From Mycoplasma sp. 1578d (GTDB lineage Bacteria > Bacillota_I > Bacilli_A > Mycoplasmatales > Metamycoplasmataceae), in NCBI RefSeq assembly GCF_024582695.1, contig NZ_CP102081.1:62001-126000 (forward strand): DNA of 64,000 bases, in the 5' to 3' direction. The notes beneath the pieces were generated by a model that did no database searches, was not told where the DNA came from, and worked only from the letters and a program-made list of their open reading frames with translations. Position 1 is the first letter of the stretch, and each line of letters opens with the position of its first letter. The position numbers and the translations under genes were made by a program. This document shows positions 11,976-21,860 of the stretch, piece after piece.

Positions 11976-13338
11976 CAAATTATTAAAAATTGTTTTAATT
12001 GGTGTACCGGCATTATCAATGATTACTACATCTTGTTCAATTAGTATCTTTCCAAAGAAAAATAAAGATTATTTAGAAAGTTTACACCTTAAAACCCCTT
12101 ATTTTATTAATTTAATCAGAATGAAACAGCAAGATCAGGGAATCGAAATTAATAATAGTATTATTTTTGATCAATTTGTTGAAAGTTTGTACGAAAAAGC
12201 TTTCTCTAGAAACCAAGAAGAAAAAGAAGAGAAAAACACGAAAACTTTAAGAAATACTTTCGATACGAATTTTTCGAAAATAAAGAATTATTAATAAAAT
12301 CAGGTGAAGATTTTTCAAATAATATTATTAACAAGATCAACTCATTATATCGAGAACTTAAACTTGATAAAACTCTTTCTGATGCACAAATTAAAAAAAT
12401 CTTTGAAGCTGATTTTTTAAAGAGTCAAAGTCTTGAGAATGTTTTGAAAAACAACAATATTCTAATTTTACAATCATTTGACGATCGCTCTTCTATTGGT
12501 TTGGAATACGCTCTCAAAGAAGAAAGGAAAAATCATATAAATATTTTATCAATCAGCCCATTAGAAATTAAGCAAAAAGCTAGTTATTCTATAACTACTG
12601 ACATTAAACCTTATAGAAGCGTTTTTAATGTTATTTTACTCCCTAAAGATAAAGAATTTAAAATTAAAATGACAACTGAATCAGAAAACAATCAATTATT
12701 AAGTGATTTATACCGTGAATATAATTTAAAAGCAGAGCAGTTTTATGACTGATACCATAGGTGGATATGTTTTGGGTGCGATAAGCAAGATACAAAACAA
12801 ACAAGGAATTATATATAAACAAAATTTACTTTTAAATAATTTAACCGATGAATCTATAAAAGACTTGCCTTTAGATTCTGGATTAAAGATTATAAAAGAC
12901 CCCAATCATTTTAATGAATTTATTATTGAGCCAATTCAAAAAGTCGCTCAAAAACTAAACAGCACTTTAACTAATGAAGCAATCATCAATGATTTTGAGA
13001 CAAATTATTTAAGTGGTAAAAAATTAGATAATGTACTCAAGAATTCTGATATTATAGTACAAAGAACAATCCAAAAAGGGAATATTTTATCATTAAATAA
13101 TCCAGATCGATTAGTTAAATTGCCAAGCTCTAGCTCATTAAAAATAAATTTAACTTTTATAAATAATAGAGAGTTAGAATTTAATTTTATAGATAAATTA
13201 GAGATAAAAAATCGCAACCGTGATAAAACACCCAAAATTTATTATCAGGTTCTTATAGTTCCAAAGGGTAATCAAGTAGAAATTAAAGATAAATTAAACT
13301 TTAAAGAAACAAATGATTTTTTATTACTAAACAAATAA
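11962..13338 (+). pseudogene. Surface lipoprotein, unit 2 of the lipoprotein family, frameshifted
   Basis: The start ('MSLTNKLLKIVLIGVPALS', lipobox Cys25) and first 90 residues match the intact lipoprotein at 19607. A one-base loss around 12220-12250 shifts the frame. The middle (from about 12249 on) continues in the next frame, and an extra A near 12763 (CATAGGTGG against CATGGTGG at 16564) shifts it back. The last 190 residues are almost identical to the copy at 15797. As written it cannot make the full protein, though the two shifts are opposite in sign. It overlaps the end of the protease copy upstream, as in unit 3. The function, when intact, is unknown. Confidence 0.8.
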
Positions 13339-13378
13339 CTAATTTAATAAAATTAAAATCAAAAACTCAAAACTAAAC

Positions 13379-13407
13379 ATGCTTCCAAGATTTGGAAGCA
13401 TTTTTTT
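13379..13407 (+). terminator. Terminator after the unit 1 lipoprotein
   Basis: A 10-bp perfect stem (13379-13388 with 13392-13401) has a 3-base loop and seven T's. Confidence 0.88.
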
Positions 13408-13652
13408 CTAAATGAAAGTACTAATTCAGCCCTCAAATTTGAATCAATTCATTAAAAATTTCTATGAAAAACAAATTAACTATTAAAAGTTAAAAATTAT
13501 ATGAAGATTTTATTTTAATGATTCGAAACTTATAACTGATAACAATTGAAAAATCGTTTATTCACATTTAATTGATATAAATAGTTTTCAAAATTTCTGA
13601 CAATTCTTTTTAAATATTTTTAACTAAAATATGGGAATTTATTGCAAAAATC

Positions 13653-13722
13653 TTGAATAGTTAAAATTTTATATATAATAAAAATAGCTTTAAGATTAAC
13701 TTTTACTATTAAATAGTAAAAG
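13653..13722 (+). promoter_or_regulatory. Promoter and leader hairpin of protease unit 2
   Basis: TTGAAT (13653) and TATAAT (13674-13679), 15 bases apart, make a promoter. About 20 bases downstream, a perfect 9-bp hairpin (13700-13708 with 13714-13722) lies in a leader of about 125 bases before the ATG. The same layout occurs at 17463-17532. The hairpin may protect or attenuate the mRNA; that is inference. Confidence 0.55.
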
Positions 13723-13803
13723 CGTATAAATTAGTTCTTTTTACTATTTTAAAATTATCTTTATATCTGTTCTTTTAATAAATGAAAAACTCAAAGGATA
13801 AAT

Positions 13804-15531
13804 ATGAAAAGAAAATATAAAAGACTAATCAATCTATCAGCTATTTTTACTTTAGGAGCTATTGCTTCAGTATCAATAATTTATGCAAATAAAACTAACA
13901 TTAAAAAAGAATGATATGACGGACTTGAAAATGCAAAATTTGAAGTTAGAGATCCGTTTTTTCAACAGCAATCGACAAATTCAAGTGTTCAAAAGATTAA
14001 TAATGACTTTGAACTAAAGTTATTACTAAACCATAAATATGATAATTTAAATGATTTATCAAATTCAGAATATTTAGAAAAACAAAATCTAAATTTTATT
14101 AATCTAATTAAAGAAAAGAATATAAAATTTAAAGATTTTATAGTGAGTAAAGAAACACCAATTGTCTGATTTTACTTTAACAATGAAAGTGATAGAGAAA
14201 AATTTGTAAAAAAATTGCAAGAAAACGAAAATATTTACAAATTTATCTTATACAAAAATAATTATTCTGACACTGGAAAACAATTGAGTCATTATAACTC
14301 ATACAATAATAATTTTAGTTATAAAATCAATGATGATTTAACTAAATACGATATTTTGAACAAGGACGATGTTTTTAGAACAGTTAATTTTACTCAGCAA
14401 AGAGATCGTGACATAAAATCAACAAATTTAAATTCATATTCAGTAGGTGTTTTAGAACTTTACAATACCTTTTTACCATCAGAAACCAATAATTTTGATT
14501 ATAATGGAGTTGATATTTTAAACGATAATGCACAAATAGATGATCACTCAATTATGGTTTCTTCTATTGTAAGTGGAGACGAAGGTATTGATACCCAATC
14601 AAAACTCTATTTTTCTCAATATAATAATAACAAAGAAGGTATATGACAAGAAAGGTTTGAAGAACTTGTAAAAAATAAAAAAATAAAAGTTATTAATCAT
14701 AGTTATGGAGCTTCAAACGATATAAAAAATAGATTTTATATAGAAAAAGCCTATATAGTTGACTATATTTCAAGAAAATATGGTGTTGTTAATGTTTTTG
14801 CGGCAGGAAATGAGAAAAATAATGGGGTAGATCCCGAAACCCAAATCGAACATGGTTGAATAAATTTAAAAGCACTATCATATAATTCTATTGTTGTTGG
14901 TGCCCTTAATGAAAATTATAATAAAGATGTTCGCAATAACAAAATAGCAGGTTATTCAAACTATAAACTTGACGAATCTGTAGAAGATTTAGCCAAACCT
15001 TTTATAGTTGCTCCTGGTGCTTATTGATTTAAAGGTTTCAAAGAAATTCAAGATGGAACAAGTTTAGCAGCACCTGTTGTAACAGGTCTTATATCAACAT
15101 TATTAAGAATTAGACCATATTTAGATAATGATGATTACAGACTTGCTTCAATTAAAAGTATTTTAAGTGCTTCTGCAGTTTCAACCAATGACACTGAGCA
15201 AACAAAAAAATCAAATGGTTTTAGTAATAAATATGGTGCAGGTATTCCTGACTTTGAAAAAATGAAAGAGGCGACTGATAATTTAAAAAATTTTAGTGTC
15301 AATTTTAACGATAAACGTGATATAGTTGGTGAGTCAAAAAGTTTTTATGTTTATTCAGGGAAAACAATAAAAGCTTCGCTTTCTTGATTGTTTAATGCTG
15401 GATTACTTGATAAAAAGGATGAACCAACTTATAATGCTAATGTAAATTGATGATGATTTTTAGGGCCTATTGGTGGTATGGTTGCTAATATAGTTGAAGC
15501 TGATAGATTAAAAGAGAAGTTAAGAGTTTAA
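13804..15531 (+). CDS. Subtilisin-like (S8) serine protease, unit 2, C-terminally truncated
   Basis: The 575-residue frame starts 'MKRKYKRLINLSAIF', with one hydrophobic N-terminal segment for secretion or anchoring. S8 motifs are present: His248 in 'DDHS', oxyanion Asn336 in 'AAGNE', Ser420 in 'DGTSLAAP'. At the first catalytic position the sequence is 'VGVLELYNTF' where the other copies have Asp220; Tyr220 could reduce activity. A run that is A5 in unit 3 is A4 at 15511, so the frame ends at TAA 15529. The remaining 90 or so codons (to 15810) are still present in the next frame and carry a further one-base insertion. The catalytic domain is complete apart from Tyr220, but the tail and the overlap with the lipoprotein are lost. 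Confidence 0.75.
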
Positions 15532-15796
15532 CCAAAACACATCGTGATATTGATTGATTGAAACAAGAAGAAGTTTTAAAAAGACAAAATTCTAGATTTT
15601 CTGATTATGATTTATTGTTACAAAAATATGAAGATGGTGGAGGTTGAAAAACTGTCAAAAGTTCTAGTTCAGTAAAAGTCTAATGATGAATTATTAGAAT
15701 ATAAAGTTACTGAAAGCGATTCATATAGACTTATTGTAAAAAAATACAAATCTGCTTTATTTAATAATTCAGCACCTGATAGAGGAGCGTTTACAT

Positions 15797-17146
15797 ATGT
15801 CATTAATGAGTAAATTATTAAAAACCGTTTTAATTGGGGTACCAGTATTCTCAATGATTACTACATCTTGTGCATTTAGTTTTTCGTCAAATAAAGATTA
15901 TTTAGAAAGCGTATACCTTAAAACACCTTATTTTATTAATTTGATCAGAATGAAACAACAAGATCAAGGAATCAAAACTAATAATAGCATTATCTTTGAT
16001 CAATTTGTTGAAAGTTTGCATGATAAATATTCTAATTTAGATACACCAGAGAACAGAAGGAAATATCGTAATTACAACTTTTTAAAAGATAATAAACTAT
16101 TAATAAGTTCAAAACAAGATTTTTCAAATCATATTATTAACAAGATCAATTCTTTATATCAAGAGCTTAAACTTGACAAAACTCTTTCCGATACACAAAT
16201 TACAAAAATATTTGAAGCTGATTTTTTAAATAGCCAAAGTATTGAGAACGTTTTAAAAAACAATAATATTTTAATTTTGCAATCAGGAGATGATCGCTCT
16301 CCTATTGGTTTGAAATATGCTCTCAAAGAAGAAAGAAGAAATCAGATAAATATTTTATTAATCGATCCATTTGAAATTAAGCAAAAAGGTGATTATGAGA
16401 AAAATGCTGTCATTAAACCTTATAGAAGCGTTTTTAATGTTATTTTATTCCCTAAAGATAAAGAATTCAGACTTAAAAGGACAACTGAATCAGAAAACAA
16501 TCAATTATTAAGTGATTTATACCGTGAATATAATTTAAAAGCAGAGCAGTTTTATGACTGATACCATGGTGGATATGTTTTGGGTGCGATAAGCAAGATA
16601 CAAAACAAACAAGGAATTATATATAAACAAAATTTACTTTTAAATAATTTAAACGATGAATCTATAAAAGACTTGTCTTTAGATTCTGGATTAAAGATTA
16701 TAAAAGACCCCAATCATTTTAATGAATTTATTATTGAGCCAATTCAAAAAGTTGCTCAAAAATTAAACAGCACTTTAACTAATGAAGCAATCATCAATGA
16801 TTTTGAGATAAATTATTTAAGTGGTAAAAAATTAAATGATGTACTTAAAAATTCTGATTTTATAGTACAAAGAACAATCCAAAAAGGGAATATTTTATCA
16901 TTAAATAATCCAGATCGATTAGTTAAATTGCCAAGCTCTAGCTCATTAAAAATAAATTTAACTTTTATAAATAATAGAGAGTTAGAATTTAATTTTATAG
17001 ATAAATTAGAGATAAAAAATCGCAACCGTGATAAAACACCCAAAATTTATTATCAGGTTCTTATAGTTCCAAAGGGTACTCAAGTAGAAATTAAAGATAA
17101 ATTAAACTTTAAAGAAACAAATGATTTTTTATTACTAAACAAATAA
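15797..17146 (+). CDS. Surface lipoprotein, protease-linked, unit 2
   Basis: The 449-residue product is intact when TGA at 16559 is Trp. The lipobox is at Cys25 (ITTSC). Two homologous modules follow. Module 1 (about 85-250) runs from 'DFSNHIINKINSLYQELK' through 'LNSQSIENVLKNNNILIL' to 'SENNQLLSDL'. Module 2 (about 285-449) runs from 'NEFIIEPIQKVAQKLNS' through 'LDNVLKNSD' to 'VPKGTQVEIKDKLNFKETND'. The ending resembles the last strands of ADP-ribosyltransferase exoenzymes, but key residues are not conserved. It follows the protease, with an AGAGGAG SD inside the protease tail. It is anchored outside the cell; the function is unknown. Confidence 0.85.
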
Positions 17147-17186
17147 CTAATTTAATAAAATTAAAATCAAAAACTCAAAACTAAAC

Positions 17187-17216
17187 ATGCTTCCAAGATT
17201 TGGAAGCATTTTTTTT
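17187..17216 (+). terminator. Terminator after the unit 2 lipoprotein
   Basis: It has the same 10-bp stem as at 13379 (17187-17196 with 17200-17209), here followed by eight T's. Confidence 0.88.
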
Positions 17217-17462
17217 CTAAATGAAAGTACTAATTCAGCCCTCAAATTTGAATCAATTCATTAAAAATTTCTATGAAAAACAAATTAACTATTAAAAGTT
17301 AAAAATTATATGAAGATTTTATTTTAATGATTCGAAACTTATAACTGATAACAATTGAAAAATCGTTTATTCACATTTAATTGATATAAATAGTTTTCAA
17401 AATTTCTGACAATTCTTTTTTAAATATTTTTAACTAAAATATGGGAATTTATTGCAAAAATC

Positions 17463-17532
17463 TTGAATAGTTAAAATTTTATATATAATAAAAATAGCTT
17501 TAAGATTAACTTTTACTATTAAATAGTAAAAG
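17463..17532 (+). promoter_or_regulatory. Promoter and leader hairpin of protease unit 3
   Basis: It is identical in layout to 13653-13722: TTGAAT, TATAAT (17484-17489), then the 9-bp hairpin CTTTTACTA/TAGTAAAAG before a leader of about 125 bases. Confidence 0.55.
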
Positions 17533-17613
17533 CGTATAAATTAGTTCTTTTTACTATTTTAAAATTATCTTTATATCTGTTCTTTTAATAAATGAAAAAC
17601 TCAAAGGATAAAT

Positions 17614-19620
17614 ATGAAAAGAAAATATAAAAGACTAATCAATCTATCAGCTATTTTTACTTTAGGAGCTATTGCTTCAGTATCAATAATTTATGCAAAT
17701 AAAACTAGCATTAAAAAAGAATGATATGACGGACTTGAAAATGCAAAATTTGAAGTTAGAGATCCGTTTTTTCAACAGCAATCGACAAATTCAAGTGTTC
17801 AAAAGATTAATAATGACTTTGAACTAAAGTTATTACTAAACCATAAATATGATAGTTTAGATGAGTTATCAAATTCAGAATATTTGGAAAAACAAAACTT
17901 AAATTTTGTTAATGTAATTAAAACACAGAAAATAAAATTTAAAGATTTTATAGTAAGTAAAGAAACACCAATTGTCTGATTTTACTTTGACAATGAAAGT
18001 GATAGAGAAAAATTTGTAAAAAAATTGCAAGAAAATGAAAATATTTACAAATTTATTTTATACAAAAATAATTTTTCGCATGAGATAAAACAATCCAGTT
18101 ATTCAAATTCATATCATGATAATTTTTCTTATAATTCTGATAGAGATTTAACTAAATATGACATCTTAAATAAAAATGATGTTTTTAGAACAGTTAATTT
18201 TACTGAACAAAGAGATCGTGATTTAAAATTAACAATTGGAAATTCACATTCAGTAGGTGTTTTAGAATTTGATGGTGGCTTTATACCATCTATAACTACT
18301 AACAATTTTGATAATAATGATATTAAAATTTTAGACAGAAATTCAGCAACAGATGATCATTCCATTATAGTTTCTTCTGTTGCAAGTGGTGATGAAGGTA
18401 TTGATACTCAGTCAAAACTTTATTTTTCTCAATGAGAAAAAGATGGTGTATGACAGCAAAGATTCGAAGAGCTTGTGAGAGATAATCATGTAAAAATTAT
18501 TAATCATAGTTATGGATACGGACTAGAATATGATTGAGAACACAGATTTTACGATGAAAAAAGTTATATAGTTGACTATCTTTCAAGAAAATATGGTGTT
18601 GTTAATGTTTTTGCCTCAGGAAATGAAAACGGTGAATATTATAATGGCAAAGAACGTGGTTGAATAAATAGTTGAGCATTATCATATAATTCTATTGTTG
18701 TTGGCGCTCTTAATAAGATATATAGAAATGATGTGCGTGATAACAAAATAGCTGACTATTCAAATTATAAACTTGATAAAGATAAATCTGTAGTTGGTTT
18801 AGCTAAGCCTTTTGTAGTTGCTCCTGGGGCTTATTGATTCAAAGGTTTTAGCAAAATTAAAGAAGGTACAAGTTTAGCAGCTCCCGTTATTACTGGTCTT
18901 ATATCAACATTATTAAGAATTAGACCATATTTAGATAATGACGATTACAGACTTGCTTCAATTAAAAGTATTTTAAGTGCTTCTGCAGTTTCAACCAATG
19001 ACACTGAGCAAACAAAAAAATCAAATGGTTTTAGTGATAAATATGGTTCAGGTATTCCTGACTTTGAAAAAATGAAAGAGGCGACTGATAATTTAAAACA
19101 TTTTAGTGTGTATTTTAATGACAAACGTGATATAGTTGGTGAGTCAAAAAGTTTTTATGTTTATTCAGGAAAAACAATAAAAGCTTCACTTTCTTGATTA
19201 TTTAATGCTGGATTACTTGATAAAAAGGATGAACCAACTTATAATGCTAATGTAAATTGATGATGATTTTTAGGGCCTATTGGTGGTATGGTTGCTAATA
19301 TAGTTGAAGCTGATAGATTAAAAAGAGAAGTTAAGAGTTTAACCAAAACACATCGTGATATTGATTGATTGAAACAAGAAGAAGTTTTAAAAAGACAAAA
19401 CTCTAAATTTTCTGATTATGATTTATTGCTACAAAAATATGAAGATGGCGAAGGTTGAGAAACTGTAGAAAGCTCTATCTCAGGAGAATCTAATGATGAA
19501 TTATTAGAATATAAAGTTACTGAAAGTGGTTCATATAGACTTATTGTAAAAAAATACAAATCTGCTTTATTTAATAATTCAGCACCTGATAAAGGAGCAT
19601 TTACGTATGTCATTAACTAA
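17614..19620 (+). CDS. Subtilisin-like (S8) serine protease, unit 3, intact
   Basis: This 668-residue product is the only complete copy. A hydrophobic segment (about residues 9-28) directs export or anchors it. A propeptide-like region of about 190 residues precedes the S8 domain: acid position in 'VGVLEFDGGF' (Glu218/Asp220), His249 in 'DDHSIIVSS', oxyanion Asn337 in 'FASGNEN', and Ser420 in 'EGTSLAAPVITG'. A C-terminal region of about 220 residues follows, including a 'WWWFLGPIGGMVANIVEA' hydrophobic stretch coded by three consecutive TGAs, perhaps a second membrane segment. Its stop overlaps the lipoprotein ATG by 14 bases, so the two proteins are translationally coupled and probably act together at the surface. 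The substrate is unknown. Confidence 0.88.
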
Positions 19621-20989
19621 CAAATTATTAAAAATTGTTTTAATTGGTGTACCGGCATTATCAATGATTACTACATCTTGTTCAATTAGTATCTTTCCAA
19701 AGAAAAATAAAGATTACTTAGAAAGCTCACCCCTTAAAACCCCTTATTTTATTAATTTAATCAGAATGAAACAACAAGATCAGGGAATCAAAATCAATAA
19801 CAGCATTATTTTTGACCAATTTATTTCAAGTATGAATGAAAAAGCTTCCGATCCAACAGAAAATGACGAGATTAGAAAAAAATATCATTGGTACATTTTT
19901 CTAAAAAATCAAAACCTGTTAATACGTTCAAGTGAAGATTTTTCAAATCATATTATTAAGCAAATTCATTCGTTATATCAAGATCTTAAATTTACTCAAA
20001 TTCTATCTGATAATCAGATTACAAAAATCTTTGAAGATGATTTTTTAAATGGTCAACGCCTTGAGGATGTTTTAAAAAACAATAATATTTTAATGCTTGA
20101 AACAATTGATGATCGCTCCCCTATCGGTTTACATTACTTTCTTAAAGAAGAAAAAGAGAATCATACAAATATTTTATCAATCAGGCCATGATTAAATAAA
20201 TACAATGAAAAATATTATGTTGATTTAGATTATAGACCCCCAAAGCATATTTTTAATGTTATTTTACTCCCTAAAGATAAAAAATTTAAAATTAAAATGA
20301 CAACCAAATCAGAAAACGATCAATTATTAAGTGATTTATACCGTGAATATAATTTAAAAGCAGAGCAGTTTTATGACTGATACTATGGTTGAAATGTTTT
20401 GAGTATAATAAATAAGATTCAAAAGAAACAAGGAATTATATATAAACAAAATTTAATTTTAAATAATTTAACTGAAGAATCTGTAAAAGACTCGTCTTTA
20501 GATTCTGAATTAAAGATTATAAAAGACCCCAATCATTTTAATGAGTTTATTACTTTACCAATGCAAAAAGTAGCTCAAAAAGTAGGAGCGACTTTAACCA
20601 ATGAAACAATAATTAGTGATTTTGAGACAAATTATTTAAATGGACAAAAATTAGATAATGTACTCAAGCATTCTGACATTATAATAAAGCGAAATATTCA
20701 AGAATTCAACATATCCCCATTAATTTTTCAACCAGACAAATTGATAAAACTATCAAATTATGGTTCGTCAAAAATAAATTTAGGTTTTATTAATGAAAGA
20801 GAAATTAATTTTAATTTACCACTTGATGAGTACGAAAGAGCATGCTGTTCTTTAGATAAAAAACCCAAAATTTATTATCAGGTTCTTCTAGTTCCAAAGG
20901 GTACTCAAGTAGAAATTAAAGATAAATTAAACTTTAAGGAAACAAACGACTTTTTATTACTAAACAAGAAATTATATCTAAATAAATAG
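19607..20989 (+). CDS. Surface lipoprotein, protease-linked, unit 3
   Basis: The 460-residue lipoprotein has its lipobox at Cys25 (ITTSC). An AAAGGAG SD lies in the tail of the protease gene, and the ATG overlaps the protease stop. It has the same two-module plan as the copy at 15797, but modules 1 and 2 are clearly diverged (for example 'GIIYKQNLILNNLTEES', a Cys-Cys pair near 'RACCSLDK'). It ends 'LLLNKKLYLNK', as does the solo copy at 680, whereas units 1 and 2 stop earlier at 'LLLNK'. Intact protease plus intact lipoprotein make this the likely functional unit of the array. Confidence 0.85.
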
Positions 20990-21011
20990 TCAAATAAATA
21001 CGTAATAAAAC

Positions 21012-21056
21012 AAAGAACCCTAAGTTAGATTTAAATAATCTAACTTAGGGTTCTTT
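21012..21056. terminator. 20-bp perfect hairpin closing the protease-lipoprotein array
   Basis: A perfect 20-bp stem (21012-21031 with 21037-21056) with a 5-base loop lies between the array and the convergent plsY gene. It is the longest stem in the window and has only a short TTCTTT rather than a long T run. It probably serves both strands. Confidence 0.7.
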
Positions 21057-21134
21057 ACACAAAATAAGTAAAGTCATTTTAAAATTAAATAAACATTAAT
21101 TTGGATGAAATTTTCAAGAGTAGAACTAATTTGA

Positions 21135-21812
21135 TTATTTAATTTTAGATTCAGTTCCTTTAAGCAATCTTTTAATATTAGTGTGGTGCATTATAATCAA
21201 TAATATAAGTGGGATTGTTTCAATAATTGAGTTTATTCATCAATAAGGATTACTTTGTCCTCTTGTAAAAGCTAATGCTCCATTACTAATTCAAGGAATA
21301 TAGAGCAATGCAATCATGATAATTGCTGTGCTAATGCTTGCCAGTGAAACCATTTTTTTTCAATATAATAGCGAAAAGAAAATTAATGCAGCAATAAAAA
21401 AGAGGGTGATATTGATTGAAATAAGCAACCCAACCGATGAAGCAACTGCTTTACCGCCCTTAAATTGAAAAAAGACCGGAAAAACGTGGCCAAAAATATT
21501 ACCTACTCCAGCTAGGACCGGAAAGAAAACAATGGTTGGATAAGTATTGGACCAAGCAAATGAAATAAAGTAAGCAAAATAAATCGCAAAAATTGTTTTA
21601 AAAATATCAATGATTAAAACAATTAAAGCAAATTTTTTACCATAGGCTCGGAGCGAGTTGGTTGCTCCTGCATTTTTTGAATAATGATTACGTACGTCAT
21701 CTTTTTTATATCGTTTGCTTAATATAATTGAACTATTGAGCGAACCCCACAAATAGCCAATTAAAAAGGTTGATAAATTAGCAATAATTGAATAAAAAAT
21801 AATAGTACCCAT
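21135..21812 (-). CDS. plsY: Acyl-phosphate:glycerol-3-phosphate acyltransferase
   Basis: PlsY is the membrane enzyme that moves an acyl group from acyl phosphate to glycerol-3-phosphate, the first step of phospholipid synthesis. The 225-residue protein has about five membrane spans and the three family motifs: 'YLWGSLNSSII', 'NAGATNSLRAYGKK' and 'GHVFPVFFQFKGGKAVASS'. A TGA at 21360 is Trp, and the protein continues for 75 residues to TAA 21135, ending 'GTESKIK'. It lies downstream of gpmI in the same direction, but a terminator hairpin lies between them. Confidence 0.93.
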
Positions 21813-21831
21813 ATTTATTTAAAATTATAAC

Positions 21832-21860
21832 AGAATAAAAAATGCTCATTTTATGAGCAA
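21832..21860 (-). terminator. gpmI terminator
   Basis: On the minus strand, TGCTCAT pairs with ATGAGCA and is followed by six T's. The stem includes the gpmI stop codon. Confidence 0.75.

Larger units (their letters stand above)
13339..13803 (+). repeat. 465-bp intergenic repeat, copy 1 of 2
   Basis: This gene-free stretch between units holds a terminator (13379), a promoter and a hairpin leader. It is almost identical to 17147-17613; the visible differences are single-T changes in homopolymers (T7 against T8 at 13401). The identity continues into the first 200 bases or so of the protease genes. Confidence 0.9.
17147..17613 (+). repeat. 467-bp intergenic repeat, copy 2 of 2
   Basis: This is a near-exact copy of 13339-13803: terminator, promoter and hairpin leader in the same order, with no gene. 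One-base differences fall in T runs. Confidence 0.9.

Noticed and set aside
12745-13338. A separate gene starting 'MTDTIGGYVLG'
   Set aside because: It is the out-of-frame continuation of the lipoprotein at 11962 after an extra A; the ATG lies within the codons for a conserved 'YDWYH' segment.
13339-17613. CRISPR-like array from the repeated intergenic blocks
   Set aside because: Only two long copies with genes between them; no short regularly spaced repeats and no cas genes anywhere in the window.
9797-20989. The array as the known MIB-MIP immunoglobulin capture and cleavage system
   Set aside because: The protease has subtilisin S8 motifs, not the DUF31-type protease of MIP, and the lipoproteins show no MIB features.
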